DNA of 64,000 nucleotides. Origin: Xanthostigma xanthostigma (Eukaryota > Arthropoda > Insecta > Raphidioptera > Raphidiidae). Location: the NCBI GenBank assembly GCA_963575645.1, contig OY754464.1, positions 3,844,001 through 3,908,000 on the forward strand, given 5' to 3'. The translations under genes were made by a program, and so were the position numbers. Position 1 is the stretch's first letter; each line of letters starts with the position of its first letter. Positions 37,501 through 51,300 of this stretch are shown in pieces. A model generated the notes under the pieces. That model had not been told where the DNA came from and did not search any database. It saw nothing but the letters and a program-made list of their open reading frames with translations.

Positions 37501-40500
37501 TTTCGACTAACGACGTATTATACGACCATATTATTGTTAGAACCGACTCGAAACTTGTTTATGCGCAGAAATGACGCTATCTTCTCTAAACGATACTGCT
37601 TTACCATAAAAAAGCTACAAAGACTAAATATAAATAGTATATACTACACCACAAGGACCGAAAGTTTGATATCTTGCACTGCGCGCCATGACGCCCTCTT
37701 CTCGCCTCGGGCATTATGACGCGCAGTGCAAGGTATCAAACTTTCGGCAAGTGTGGTGTATACTATTTTTCTTCATACCTCGGTCGTAAGTACGCTTATT
37801 AAATACATTAATACATAAAAACACAGATACATTTCAAGCAAGCAGCTTTGAGGTTATACGTAAAAACACGAATGACAGTTGTTCGCGAAATTTTTTTCTT
37901 ATATTTTAATTAATTTTTATAGCATTAAATATTCTTTTTAGTAAAAAAACAAAAAAAAATATCAGGATTGAAAAATTCGTATTTCTTCGTAACTGCAGAA
38001 CCAAAATTTGGCTATAGAACACGCAAGTGTGGGGCAATGGCACGGAACACTAATTGTGCAAGTATAGCTTGCACTTTAATTTTTTTTTATTTCGTGCATT
38101 TTTACTCTAAAAAATTAGAAGAGCAGAAAATTGCGTGCGTATTAAAATGACATACATTTCTTCAGACAAGGCGAACAATGGTACAAAACACGGAGGATAC
38201 TGAACCAGGTATTGTTGCAGCCACGCGTCGCTCAGCGTTACCTTCCCGGTATAAACGAGATTACGGAAGAATTTATGGACAGAGTGAAAATTCTCGTCAG
38301 TGCAAATCCTAATTCGGAAACGCCTGCCGATTTCATCAACGAAATTAACAAATGGGCTCTTGAATCAATTTGTGACATCGCTATGGACACCAGACTGGGT
38401 AATTTTGACAATTTGTTCGGTGGTTTTGGGCCCAAAACAATTTTTCAACTTCTAAAGATGACCTAATCTCGTCAAAATCAGTTAACTCTTTCGAAAGTCA
38501 AATTGTTCATGAGGCTATGAAACGTCGAGAAATTTTGGTTCGTCCCCTAGGTTCCGCCAATAGTGTAAAGGCCGCAGCACAAGAGGCTAGAAACGCTGCT
38601 AGATTTGCCTACTAGTTTTCTAGCGCTGGTTTTATTGATTGCTGTTAAGTTGCTTCACACGAGACTATTTTTCAAGTTTGTTTTGTGGATAGATCTGGTG
38701 CGCGCGCAGTGACAGTTCGAATATAAACACAGCGCAAAACGTATCTGTTGCCTGACTCTGAACAAAATGACGCCATGTGAGCGTTTGTTCAAGTGCCCAC
38801 GTGAAGATACTGTTTCTTGATTGGTTATTGTTTATACCTAGCAGCAGAACTAGCAGGGAAAAAAGCCTCTGTTCTAATTTTATCTTCTGAGCTAGCAAGG
38901 CAGCCCGCAGTGACGTCATTTCCAGCTTCGTGCTCAGCCTACCGGCTAGCAGAACTTCTAGCCTCGTACGCTAAAAATGTGTTTGCATTTCGTAGGTTGT
39001 TTAAGTTCAAATTTGACAGCTGATTCCGAACCACAAAAAATGATTGATCAGACATTACAAATTTTCGAACTGATGTACAGATTGGAAGTACTTCCTTCTC
39101 CGTGGAGAAAAATAAGTACTCCCACTTGGAGGAAATTTGTTAAAACTATGGACTTTACCACCAGGTATACCTACTGTATTTATTTTATTTTTATTGGTTC
39201 GAGGTTTCACAATGATTTTTTGTTTTCTTAGCACGTGTCTGAAGTACATAAACATAGCAAAAAAGCGTTTTGAATCAAAACCTAAAGACGACTCACCCAG
39301 CAGTGGTGAAGCGAGCGTTTTGGAAAAGCTGTTGAAAATTGATGAAAAATTGGCGTTTGTGATGGCGATGGATATGATGATTGCCGGAATTGATACGGTA
39401 ACTATTGCACATACGGTCATACCGCTAAATTAGCGGTATGTGCTTTATTATCGCTTTGTGCGTCAGAGCTGACTTTCGTTCATATAAGAAGTTATATCTA
39501 AGTTAATTTCACACGAAACCCATTCAAATTGAAGCTTTTTGAAAAGAGGAGATTCTAATCTATAAAACAGAACCATTTTTAAATCAATTCGAGTTCATAA
39601 ATACTATTAAAATTGTAATTGAAAATCACAAACAGCAGTTGTCGGTTGGTCTGTACGTATGTACGTACGTCACGACTCTACAGATCGCAATTTTGGTCGG
39701 ATTGCCTTGGGTCATATTTTATTCACTTTGTTTACTATCAGACCAGAACCCTATTTAAATTCACTAAAATGTGTTCAGTAGTTTAATTTTTATAAACAGT
39801 TTTATTTTTTATTATTTTTGACAGCTAATAGTTTAAAAACAATATAATAATTGCTGTATAAATATAGTGTAATCCATAAAACAAGTGCTACACTTGTATA
39901 CCGTGATAACACCACTACAGATATTAGGCAGCCGTGGCGTAATGGTTATGCCGTTGGATCCCCAAGGGCAAGGTCCTGGGTTCGATTCCTTACGATATCA
40001 TTGATTTTTTTCTTTTGTTTTTCTTTTTATTTTGTTTTATTTTATTCCACTTGATATTAATTATATATTATATTATGTATAGTTCTTAATTTTTTTTATT
40101 TTTGCAAACTTAAAAAAAAAATATTTTTTCAATTTTTAATTATTTATTTCTTTAAATTTTTAAATCTTTTTAAATTTATTAAAAATATTTTTTAATTGTT
40201 ATTTTTTTATCATACAGTGGAAAACTTGCGGGATGTGCACTTTTGGTTTTGCCAACTATTTTAATTATTGTTTCTATTATTATGACAGCCAGGGTTATTA
40301 GGGCCCAGTACTAATTCACACAATAACAAAAGTCGTGAATTGATTTTAATGGGGGAATCACGCTAAGTCACGGACAATGTTGGACTTAGCACGATATCGC
40401 GATTTAATGATTTTATTCACCTGTTTATCCAGGAGCGGATGTATAAAGGGTCTTGCAGGACAAGCCCTGGGCTCCCAAGTGTCAAGGGTTCACAAAAATT

Positions 40501-43500
40501 GAATTTTCATAATACATTTTTAATACTTTTTCGTTAATAATATAGTAAAAAATAGTTAATGTTAACGATTGAGTAAATAAATGGTGAATTTTGATAATTT
40601 TCTAGGTGAGTTTTTACGATATTGACGTGATAACGTCTTATAAATTGATGAAACACCGGCTGCATGCACGAAAAAGTGTCACGTTCCGAAATGTGTCACG
40701 TTCCGCCTGACAGCTACTAAAATTTAGGTTATGTATTATTAAATATGATATTCGAGCGGAATACGTTATCACGTAAAACTATCGTCCGTAAACCGACTTT
40801 ACAGACAACCAATTTTTTTTTTTGACTTTTTTCGGATGAATTTCCACAATTTTTTGGGCGAATTTTTACATATTTGAAATTTGGCAATTTTTTGTTTTTT
40901 TTTCAATTTTTTTGGGTGAATTTTGACATCTTTTTTTAAGTGAATTTTTACAATTTTTTGGGTGAATTTTAACAGTATTTATGAACGAAATTTGACAATT
41001 TTTTGGGTGAATTTATAGTAGGTACTAGTGACGTGCCGGAAGGTTAAAAATGTATATCCGCGGATACGGATTTGAATACAGATTTTTGGTTTCAAGATCC
41101 GCGGATACGTATACGGATCTTAACTTTCTTAGAGTACGCGGCGGTAAATATTGCACATCGATCTTTGGAAAGAGACTATCTGTTATGGGAAAAAGTTATT
41201 GACCTCTTTAAGAGTTAAGGGGTTAGGTGGGTTTCAAAATTTCAAAAAATCGATTTTTTTTTTTGCTTATCCTATAATTCAATATGTTTAGAATATTCTC
41301 TTAAAGTTTTAAAACGATCTGAGTAATATTCTAAGAGATATAGCCTTCAGATGTTCTACCCTTCAGGCTATGTTATTTGAATGTAAATCTTTAATCGCGT
41401 TTTTCTCGAAACTACGTTTTTGAAATCGGTGGTCACGATTTCTCGAAAAATTATGAACCGATCTCTTTGAAATTTTGTACACTTCTTCAAAATAACATTA
41501 TCTCGTGCTTGAACGAAGGATTTTTTTTCTATTTTAAGTGATTTTTCAAGGCCATGAAGGGTGCAAATTTTACTCAAAAAAAGGGTTTTTTTGTTCTCAA
41601 CTCCGCCAAAAATGCAATTTTATTTATTTATTTTTTTCCTTCGTCCAAGCACAAGCTTTAAGCACCTACTAACAGAAAATTTTTGGTTTTTGCATTTCCG
41701 ATGAATCTGTCATGAGTTATCCTGACCACGCCGATAGAACTTTTTTTTGAGGGGTCACAGGAAACGACGTGCCCACGCCTTAATTTTCAATATTTTTTAA
41801 TGAAAATTTCACAAACTACTTATGAAATATATACCTTTTGTATGGTAAATTGATGGAATGAAATATTTTGTTGGTTAAATAAAAAAAAATTCGTAAAAAT
41901 GTACCTGTTTTGAGCCTTTGAAACCCACCTAACCCCTTAACTCTCATAACAGATTGTCTCTTTCCAAAGATCGATGTGCAATATCTCATTATAAAGATAG
42001 TTGATTTAGTACCTTTGAGTTATGTACTATTAGTATGGTACTCACTGCGATAAATGTTTGCAATATAAAGGTACCAAATACGATTTAAAAAAATAAAAAA
42101 TAATCTAAATGGAATTTAAAAGGTTTTCATTATTACCTAATCACCTATATATATAAAATTTCATCTATGAATTGAAAATTAATAAGGTAAAAGATCCGCC
42201 AAAAACTAACGGATATGGATATCCGGCACATCACTAGTAGGTACTACTTGTTTGGTCAGGTCACCTTTCAACTCTGATTTTGATGTCATTAAAAATAAAT
42301 TTAAAGATTTAAAATAAAGCTCATTTAGAGTTCACGAAGTCGTTGGCCCCGAAAAACCTAGATCCATCCCTGTGTCTGTCTCTATCGCGTATGAACAAAT
42401 TCGCACATTATATTTCACATTACGATTTTGCAATTTTAATTTCAGACAAGCAAAACAGCAGCAGCTGCGATGTACTTTTTAGCCGTGAATCAAGACAAAC
42501 AAGACAAGCTTCGCGAAGAGCTGACCCGCTTCATCCCGGACCCCAAAACACCAATCACGCACGAAATTTTGGAAAAACTCGAGTATTTAAGAGCTGCTAT
42601 AAAGGAATCGCAGAGAATAGCGCCTATAGCCATCGCTACTCAAAGAAATACCACTAAAGATTTGGTTCTGTCCGGATACAAAATACCCAAAGGAGTGAGT
42701 AAAAACAACCGAAATACGTTTTTGAAATTTTAAAGTGAAACTTTTATTCTATCGCCCCGAATTTTTCTGGCCGTCTGTTGCATGTCGCATTACAGGCGGC
42801 CGCGGAGTAGGGGTAAAGTGAAAGGCGCTAGGAGTAGGCGCTCGGTAGAGCAGCCAAGGCCAATATGGCGGCGCCCATGGTTAACATCAGCTGACCGTGT
42901 AGTATGTATAACACATAGTCAGTCTGTCATGCGGGCAAGTGCTGTACAATGTTTACATGTTTTTATTCGTGTATTCATGTGAATATTGTTGTTTATAATT
43001 AATCGTGATGGATAAGTGTCTACAATCCAACGCCTATAATCCAATAAAAGTTTCACTTGCGTCGTGGTTTTGTTTCACAAAATGGAATTTTCTAACAGAG
43101 GACCGGATTAGGCCGTCTAGAGTTCTAGAAATTTCCACAATTAAAAATTAGAAAATAATTATTAACAAAATAATTTGATTATTGTAAGCGTGGGGTGCTT
43201 GATATTAAATGTTACAATTATTTCATTAGTAGCTATTTTAATGAAAATATAGTAACTGGCACCCCACGCTTTTTTACTATAATTTAATTATTTTGTTAAT
43301 AATTATTTTCTAATTTTTAGTTCGGTTTGCTATTAAAGCGTGTTTTTTTTTTTTAGTTTTATTGAACTATAATTTATTTTCTTAATTTTTAGTCTCAAAA
43401 CGATATCAAAAGTATTTTTTTTTAATTTTCAAATAAAATTTTTTTTCAAAATTTTTAAATTCAAACTTTTTTTATGAAATAATCGTATTGTCATCGGCCC

Positions 43501-45199
43501 TCGACACGTATGCAAATTTTCAAGTTAATCAGACTTCTTGAAATTGGTGAAAAATATGCTGAAAGATTCCTTTACATACATACAGATCAAGCTAATAAAA
43601 GCGTGTTGAAACAGTTTAGAGTGTTACGAGTAGCGCCATCTCTTGGTCACGAAATAAAGCATCACTACTTTATTTCTTTATCAATAGACGGCGGGACTTG
43701 TCAATTCTTTAAAAAACTATTCCGAATTTGAGTTATAAAGTACAAGGCAGAAAAATATAAATGAAATAAAAATTGTTTTCTTATGTGAGATCACAATCTA
43801 ACGTCAGTGTTAAACCAAATTTTTTGATAATCCTTTCTGCAATTCAGCATTAGTCTTTTTTTATTGTTGTTTGGAGTAAATATATTTCTTAAATTTTTAC
43901 AGCAAAGTGCCGCCCATTAAATTTCCGGGGCTGGCTGTTATCTATCAAAAACTGTCGCTTTTGACTACAAATAATACAATTATTACACAAAGCATTTTTA
44001 ATTTCATTCGTTGCAGACATACATCGTAATGAATAATTTTTACACGTGTCTGAGCGACAGATATTATCCTGAACCAGAGAAGTTTCTACCGGAACGCTGG
44101 ATGAGAAATAGCGGAACTGGACCCAATAAATACCCGTTTACATATTTACCGTTTGGTCACGGCGCACGCAGCTGTATCGGTAGGCGATTGGCGATGGGCG
44201 AATTAGAGATATTACTTACAAAGGTAAATACAATGACCTGGTTATCCTACATATTATTTTTCCTACATACAGTATGTAAACACGTAAGGTGCACATAGGG
44301 AAATTAGCATTGGGAAAAAATACTTGGATCAGAGTTAGCCATGACTGCATTAATTGTTATTTCTATTGAATTATCATGGTAATCTTGAGGATTTCTATTT
44401 TATTTTGATTTATTTTTATTTTACTTGGCTTGTTTAGTAATAAAAAGCTCTTATAAATCATTATTTTATTTTTTTTGTACAAAAATAAAACAAAAAAACA
44501 ACTCCATCTGTTTGGAAACATTTCATTCAAAAATTGTCTGACTGGTATGACGTATGCGCGTTGGTAAATCAGTGACCCAAATGTCTTTAGGTTCAACACG
44601 AATAGGCGGAGATATTTGATCTCGCACCATATTTAAGCATTTTTGGGAATTTAATGTCCCATTAATAAAAAAAGTCCGATTATGTTGTAATCATTTGAAT
44701 ATTTTCTTCGGTAGTATACACATTCATTTTGCAAAAGAATATTATCTGTCAAATTGAAAAACAAGATTTCAAGGCTCACTCTGATCCAGTCATTTTTTCC
44801 CAATGCTAATTTCCCTATGTGCGCCTTACGTGTTTACATACTGTATGTGTTTACCCACAAGTATGCTGTGTATTTATACAGGCATATTATGTGAGTTTAC
44901 TACAAATCTGACGTCACACCATCATGGCGGGCACCATTTTTTTGACATGTCAAAAAAGTGCAACTTTAAAATTGAAATAATAAATTAATTTTGTATTTTT
45001 ATGAACTCAAACAGATAATTTCTCAATTCTTATTTGATAAACTATCGTTTTTACTTAATATATCCTATTATATTGATTTTTTTTGCAGATGTTCCTAAAT
45101 TACAAACTTGAATGGAACAAAAAAGCAATGGTATTCGAGAGTAAACTTCTGTACGGAGTTGAAAGTCCATTACAATTTACGCTACGACCCATCCACTGA
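34535..45199 (+). CDS. Mitochondrial-clan cytochrome P450, ten exons
   Basis: Exons: 34535-34892, 35949-36042, 36745-36835 (or -36839), 36907-37021, 38166-38398, 38996-39164, 39232-39397, 42446-42694, 44017-44223, 45089-45199. About 597 residues of a haem monooxygenase. The basic N-terminus (MYRSAYISFIKQSP) fits mitochondrial import. Signatures: proline hinge QIPGPKPFPIIGN across exons 1-2, I-helix AGIDTTS across exons 7-8, ExxR as ESQR in exon 8, PERW and haem-cysteine FGHGARSCIGRR in exon 9. Most like CYP12/49/301-type mitochondrial P450s; the exact CYP is unclear. Exon 4 reads as family-like RNQSMYPIRDTLASFVYY in one frame, then RTKTRNDLFQDTAGLLTE in another, with an extra AT at about 36967. 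Using donor GTATAT (36840) instead of GTTCGT (36836) keeps the whole message open but overprints ~20 residues. The Polinton lies 53 bp upstream. Confidence 0.88.
36072..36389. mobile_element. TACGCGCC MITE, copy 2 (P450 intron 2)
   Basis: Same ends and orientation as 11731-12047, inside the intron between exons 2 and 3. Confidence 0.8.
37127..37447. mobile_element. TACGCGCC MITE, copy 3 (P450 intron 4)
   Basis: Third copy in the same orientation; its right TIR has diverged (CCTATTAGATCC for CCTTTTAGATCC). Confidence 0.8.
37637..37885. repeat. Foldback in P450 intron 4
   Basis: GTATACTACACC...GAAAGTTTGATATC and its reverse complement flank a short loop near 37690-37715, giving arms of about 65 bp. 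The outer part matches the repeat at 6137-6420. Confidence 0.6.
39928..40000 (+). repeat. tRNA-derived SINE head (P450 intron 7)
   Basis: GCAGCCGTGGCGTAATGGTT has an A-box-like TGGCGTAATGG and, 3', a B box GGTTCGATTCC. The acceptor and anticodon stems do not pair, so it is not a functional tRNA; the long A/T tail fits a SINE. Confidence 0.6.
40632..40815. repeat. Dispersed repeat (GTGATAACGTCTTATAAATTG family)
   Basis: GACGTGATAACGTCTTATAA...CGTTATCACGTAAAACTATC also occurs around 53155-53215, 53640-53780 and 59391-59950 in both orientations. Ends CGTGATAACG/CGTTATCACG are inverted, as in a small DNA transposon. Confidence 0.6.
41026..42236. mobile_element. hAT element, 1.2 kb, carrying a nested TTAA element
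   Basis: TIRs TAGTGACGTGCCGG / CCGGCACATCACTA with a perfect 8-bp TSD GTAGGTAC (41018-41025, 42237-42244). A 515-bp relative without the insert is at 48714-49228. It lies in P450 intron 7; no transposase. Confidence 0.88.
41219..41936. mobile_element. Nested TTAA-target element, 718 bp
   Basis: TIRs GGGGTTAGGTGGGTTTCAAA / TTTGAAACCCACCTAACCCC between TTAA duplications (41215-41218, 41937-41940). The related hAT copy at 48.9 kb reads AGAGTTAGCTCTC straight through, i.e. an empty site. TTAA targeting suggests a piggyBac-type transposase supplied in trans. Confidence 0.85.
42733..43058. mobile_element. Small TIR element (P450 intron 8)
   Basis: AAGTGAAACTTTTATT at the left and AATAAAAGTTTCACTT at the right are perfect inverted ends about 0.33 kb apart. 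No target duplication is clear. Confidence 0.5.
43137..43320. repeat. Foldback in P450 intron 8
   Basis: Inverted arms AAAATTAGAAAATAATTATT and AATAATTATTTTCTAATTTT, with inner arms CGTGGGGTGC / GCACCCCACG. Confidence 0.65.
44270..44843. mobile_element. Mariner-type MITE, 574 bp (P450 intron 9)
   Basis: Ends CAGTATGTAAACACGTAAGG and CCTTACGTGTTTACATACTG, TA on both sides. A ~95% similar copy is at 58140-58714 in DHX30 intron 2. No coding capacity. Confidence 0.82.
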
Positions 45200-45339
45200 T
45201 AAAACATACGCTGCACTAAGGATTCCTTACTTTAAAAATATATAAATTAGGTTAATTGCTTTTGTTTCACAAAAAAAAAGAAGGTCGAAATCAATGACAT
45301 AACGGAAGGAATGAAATTTGAATTTGTGACAAACGCCGC

Positions 45340-45384
45340 GTTTATTTTAAATAAATATACTATACAATTTTACTATCGAATTTA
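45340..45384. terminator. Shared convergent polyadenylation region
   Basis: TTTATTTTAAATAAATA gives AATAAA on the plus strand (45350-45355, for the P450) and on the minus strand (complement of 45341-45346, for DHX30). The two stop codons are 182 bp apart, so the 3' UTRs probably overlap. Confidence 0.5.
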
Positions 45385-48300
45385 TTTTAATTGTTGTAAC
45401 AGCTTCTCACCGGCATATTTCAACACAATATCCAATTCGGTCAGGATTCCGTTCCAAGCGTCTTCTAAATTCGATCGTTGTTCTTGATCGATAGACGACG
45501 CATCGTGAGTTAAAAACACCTGTACCATGTCTTGTAGCGTGTTTGATGTTTGTTGAATAAGCTCTGCCGTTCTGAAATAAATAAAAGAAACACACATAGA
45601 TTAGCTATGTTTCAACCTCTCCCCGATCGTCACAGTCATATGCAGTATTTAAAACGAAACTGTTTTTTATTGGCTTTGTGCATATGCGTCGACTTTGCAC
45701 TGTTTTGTGGCTTAAAGAACAGTTCTAGAACCGTTATAGCTACTGCGCATGGCTGTGACGATAATAATACCGTTCGCAGAGAGGCTGGAACAGAGCTTAT
45801 GTATAAACTAAATAATTGACTTTAAAGTTGAGGTATTTCAACCATAAGCTTCTCTAACACCGTCAGTATAGGCTATGTGCACGGAGGCGGAGTTACAAAT
45901 TTTTCGATGCGAGCGTTTGTGGTGAGCACTAGGGGAAACTTCGAACTCCAATTTTCCGTATGTCAGTGAGCAATGTTTATTAAAAGTGAAAGTAGTTATA
46001 ATTTTATAAAGTTTCTTAATTACAAAGAAAACATAGGAAAACTAAGCGATCTGGAAATGCTTGTTGCGCTGATGGCGATTTAAGTAAAATAAAGACCACT
46101 GGCGCCCTAATTTGACGTTTCGCTGTCAGTGTAAACAAATTAACATCAGTTTTCCTTATTACATTTTTTTTTGACACATCATGGCCAACTAAAGTTTTTG
46201 ACTTATCACCTTAGAAACATGTCGCGATTTCCATAAAAAGTGAGTTCAATAATTCTCTATTACCCACTAGCGGCGCTAATAGGCTTCGTGCACACAGCCT
46301 ATATACAGTTGACTCTGTTAGATTAAATAAATAAATATATTTTTATTGCTCCTGTTACAAAAGCAAAAAGTGCAGGATTCAAGCAAAAATTTGGGCTTCA
46401 TATTACTACAAAAGGTACTTTACAAAGTAGACTTTAAAAATAATAATAATTTTAAAGTGATGAAGAGATTGGGTAACAAATTAAGTTCTACCATCAAACA
46501 GTAGCTTATTTTACACATGCTAGGTCGTAGAACACATGTTTAGAAAATCTGGGTTGACAATTTGTTTTCTTACCTTTTGTCACATTTGATTTGAACATCC
46601 GATCCTTGTGAAAGAATTACTTCTTCTGTATTCAACTGCAAGCATAAATGTTTATTATTATTATAATTATATATACAGGGTGTCCCATTAAGAATGGGAC
46701 ATAGAACAACCGCAGATTCTCCAATTCAAAATAAAGCGATTAAGCGAAATATGCTTAGATAAAATGTTACTCGTTTCCGAAATACAGGGTGTTGAAGTTG
46801 AAAACTGAAAAATTATTAATGTCCATAATTTTTTTAATACACCGTATAATTTTACTCAAATCGACACACTTGTTAAATATCATAAAATGCACCTAACAAT
46901 AAAAAAAATAGTTCAGTACGCTCTACCAGTGGCGTACGGCAGGAGTAAGTAATGCTTGTACCCCTTCTAAATGTTACGCCGCTGTCTAAATTTTAATTTT
47001 GACTATAATTTTAATTTTTTTGATATTTTCTAAGTCAATAATGTACACTTGTTAGTTTGTTGTAAAGTCATTGGTTTTCGAGATATTCGCAGTTAAAGAT
47101 AGATAGACATGTACTTTTTATTTGTATTGTTATTAATAATATTCATTTTTACAATTTTGTCTTAAAAAAACTGCGAATATCTCGAAAACCAATGACTTTA
47201 CAACAAACTAACAAGTGTACATTATTGACTTAGAAAATATCAAAAAAATTAAAATTATAGTCAAAATTAAAATTTAGACAGCGGCGTAACATTTAGAAGG
47301 GGTACAAGCATTACTTACTCCTGCCGTACGCCACTGGTAGAGTGAGTAACATTTTATCTAAGCATATTTCGCTTAATCGTTTTATTTTGAATTGGAGAAT
47401 CTGCGGTTGTTCTATGTCCCATTCTTAATGGGACACCCTGTATATATTATTGTCTATCAAGGTTGGAAAATTATAGAGGTTGCCTCGTTCCGTTCGATAG
47501 TAGTGGGGGGATGACGTCATTCAGCGGACCTGTCACTTGATTGTGTGGCATCAAAGAATCAAAAGACAGAATATTGATATTATTTGCAATATATTGAATT
47601 TTTCCGGCAAGAGATTTAAATAGTCCTAATCCAAAATCTTTGATTAACGTCTGATTAGAACTTTTCAATAAATAAAATTATCGATCAATTTTTCAGACAA
47701 TATATTATATAAGAGTATTCGTCCCTGCAAACACCCCCTGCACCCTTCATCACAAATCTTTTCCCCTCGCCTAAAAACGGTTCGCGCTCTCCCGACGCTA
47801 TTTTTAAAGCTAGAGGGTTCTGGTAAACGCCAAATGAAAGACAAAGAATCAGACTACAGATCCTTCAGGCGATTTTTTTGAAAAACAGTTTCGCCTACGT
47901 GTGAAATATTACGTAACTTATTATTTTTTTCAAAAGGTTGTAAGTTTTTTCAGGAATTTTTTTCAAAAAATTCGCCTGAAGGATCTGTAGTCTGATTCTT
48001 TGTCTTTCATTTGGCAGAACCCTCTAGCTTTAAAAATAGCGTCGGGAGAGCGCGAACTGTTTTTAGGCGAGGGGAAAAGATTTGAGATGAAGGGTGCAGG
48101 GGGTATTTGTAGGGACGAATACTCTTAACAAAAAATAATTAATACATTAACGTTTCGATCCGGATTGAAACGTTAATGTATTAATTTTATATTTTTTGTT
48201 AATATATTGTCTGAAAAATTAGTCGATAATTTTATTTATTAAATAGTCCTAGTTAAATATAAATGACATACCTATACGTCAAAGTTCAGGGTTCACGTAT

Positions 48301-51300
48301 TGCGCGTCCGTATATGGCTAAATAAATGCTTTTACTTACCGTTTTTATATCAAAAGGCTTGTTCCTAAAGAGCAAGACTGTAAGAGGCGACAGAAGACTT
48401 GTCTCTCTGATTATGTTCGTACGTCGAGCCGAAGAATGCACTTGATACGCATAGACTAAAAATGGCGACGGAAAGGTTTTGCGTTTGCTATTCACACTTT
48501 CAGATGCGATGGTAGCTCGTTGTTTAGACCTTTCATAAAAAAAATAACGTAAAAAATTAGGATCCGTCCCGGAACTGGCAGATGCGAGACGTAAATTTAA
48601 GCTTGCCAAATACAACGTTAAGTCACAAGGCCTATGGACACTTTCTAAAGTTCTATGGATACTCTACACTCTTCCTAAAGCCCTATGAACACCAGTGCCG
48701 ACACTATTCTAACTAGTGATGTGCCGGATCGTTAAAAATGTATATCCGCGGATACGGATCTGAATACGGATAATTGATTTCAAGATCCGCGGATACGGAT
48801 CTTAACTTTCTTAAAGTACGCGGCGGTAAATATTGCACATCGACCTTTGGAAAGAGACTATCTGTTATGGGAAAAAGTTATTGACCTCTTTAAGAGTTAG
48901 CTCTCATAACAGATTGTCTCTTTCCAAAGATCGATGTGCAATATCTCATTATAAAGATAGTTTTTAGTACCTTTGAGTTATGTACTATTGGTATGGTATT
49001 CACTACGATAAATGTGTGCAATATAAAGGTGCCAAATAAGATTTAAAAAAATAAAAATTAATCTGAATGGAATTTAACAGTTCTTCATTATTACATAATC
49101 ACCTATATATATAAAATTTCATCTATAAATTGAAAATTAATAAGGTAAAAGATCCGATAAAAACTAACAGATACGGATCTTTATTCTCACTCGGATATTC
49201 GCGGATACGGATATCCGGCACATCACTATTCTTAACTAATAAATCTCAGCTAGATGTGCCCGTCAACAAAAGCCATGTTACAATCCAACGCATACACACA
49301 GTAAGTGTCACGCGCTGTCATCTAACGAAATAGTAGTAACTAAATTTAGCCCTGTTATCTAAATGTCGCCTTCAACAAAAAGCCATGTTTAATCCAACAC
49401 AACGAATTCCTCCCATAAAGGTGTCGCAATACACACTGTGCCAATAATAACTACAAACAGCGATCTGATACACAAACAGCGGGTCGTTAATTTTTACATA
49501 AGAGTCAAGTGTCCGGAAGTATTACCCGTGCGGATTTCTGGAATGTTCGGGCTAGATATGTCCGGGTTAAAGATATGTGAAACACTTACTCCGTTAAGAG
49601 CGCACTCGACTTTTTCATTCGACCTTTCACAATGTCCCAATTTCTATGATGTAAAACAGTTCCGACTCCCGAAAGTAGAACAGCTTTGACTAACTCTTCA
49701 TTCGCTGAATAACTATCGAAGAGACCCGACTGTTTTTTGTTATCGTAATTTGCTAGGTATTCGTAATGAATTTCTCTTAGTTCTGCAAAAATGAAACGGA
49801 ATTAAAGGTTTCTAATTTACTTTAATTCTGCGTTTTTCAAGTTTTTAACTTGCGCCGAAATAGAAGTTTTTGTACGATTTGACGTTGTTGCTACTGTTTT
49901 ATAATGTGCATTAATGGACACTAGCGTGACCTGTGCGAATTATTCGCACTAAATAAGTATAATAATTATCACTTTACAAAATTATTTTTTAAATATGATT
50001 GCAGGTATTCAATTCGTTTTTAGGCGCGAATAGCGTAAGCTAAAGCGCCTATATGTACTCGCTTTGTCTGTACGTCTGTGAATCTGTGAATCTGTACGTC
50101 CCACTTTTTTGTGTCACGCGTACAGCCCAAACGCCTTAACCGATTTTAAAAAACTTTTTTTTGATCGATTCGTCTCCGGGTAACTTAGATCCTAACGTCG
50201 CCCGATTTTTGAATTTTGGCCCCAGAGGGGAGAAATTTAGGAAAAACGAAGTTTTTTGCTTATAGCTCGCTCATTTTAAATCGGATCGGTTCGAAACCTG
50301 TCTTAAACGAAAGAGGAGAAAATTTTACATAAGTTTCGTACAACAGAAAATGCCCAAACATTTTTTTTATACACATTTATATAGAAATAAATTCAATTTG
50401 ATATAACCGATGGCAAACATCTTTCGGTTATCTCTCTCTGTTGCACGGCTTAACATGGCAATTTAAAAATTGCGTATGTTCTGTCTTCAAATAAAATTGG
50501 TCGATAATATTATTTATTACAATAATGAAATTAAAAGATAGCATTTGTTCAAAAACGGATGCCGTTTCTAATATTTGTGAAATGCAACGCCTTCTGAGTT
50601 AATAATTTGAATAACTAATTATTAGAACATAGGTAATACTTTGACAGATGCAAACGTCACTTTTGACATTTCTTACCATTCTGACACCACGGATGATCGG
50701 ATTGAAACCAAATTTTGGGAGGATGTTTGATATGCAAATATGAAGTGGCCTATTGTTTTTGGGGAACATCGGCGCATGCGTAAAAGAATATATCTCTTAT
50801 AATGTTGTTTTATATAAAAATAATATAGTTTGTAAAACGGTTTACTCTTCTATCTAATTTTACTAGAAATTTTTGTAAATTTTTTTGGGGAAAATCGTCG
50901 CATGCGCAAGAGATATATGCCGTCGTTGTTTTTTTTTTTTTTTTTAATAATAGCGGTGTACTTTTAATAATAGTTTTTTATTCTATTTTACAAGAAAGTT
51001 TTGTAAAATGTTTTTTTTTGAGGGAAAGTCGGCGCATGCGCAGAAGAGGCATAAGTTATAAATTTGTTTGTATATAAGAATGGTATACTTTTCATAACGG
51101 TTTTTTATTCGATCTATTTTTACAAGAGTTTTGTATAATTTTTGGGAAAAATCGACGCATGCGCAAAAGAGATACATGCCATAGTGATTTTTATAGGGGA
51201 ATTATAAAACGATCGAATAAAAAAAAAAAACTTGGTGACGTATGATGAGAGACTGTTTTAATAACTTGATATATTAAAATAATAGTTGGGTGACTAAATT

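Noticed and set aside
39928..40000. tRNA gene
   Set aside because: A and B boxes are present, but acceptor, anticodon and T stems do not pair; better explained as a tRNA-derived SINE.
47471..47668. Possible extra DHX30 exon (minus)
   Set aside because: The nine chosen exons already join in phase across this region, and part of the sequence is a repeat shared with 55.7 kb.
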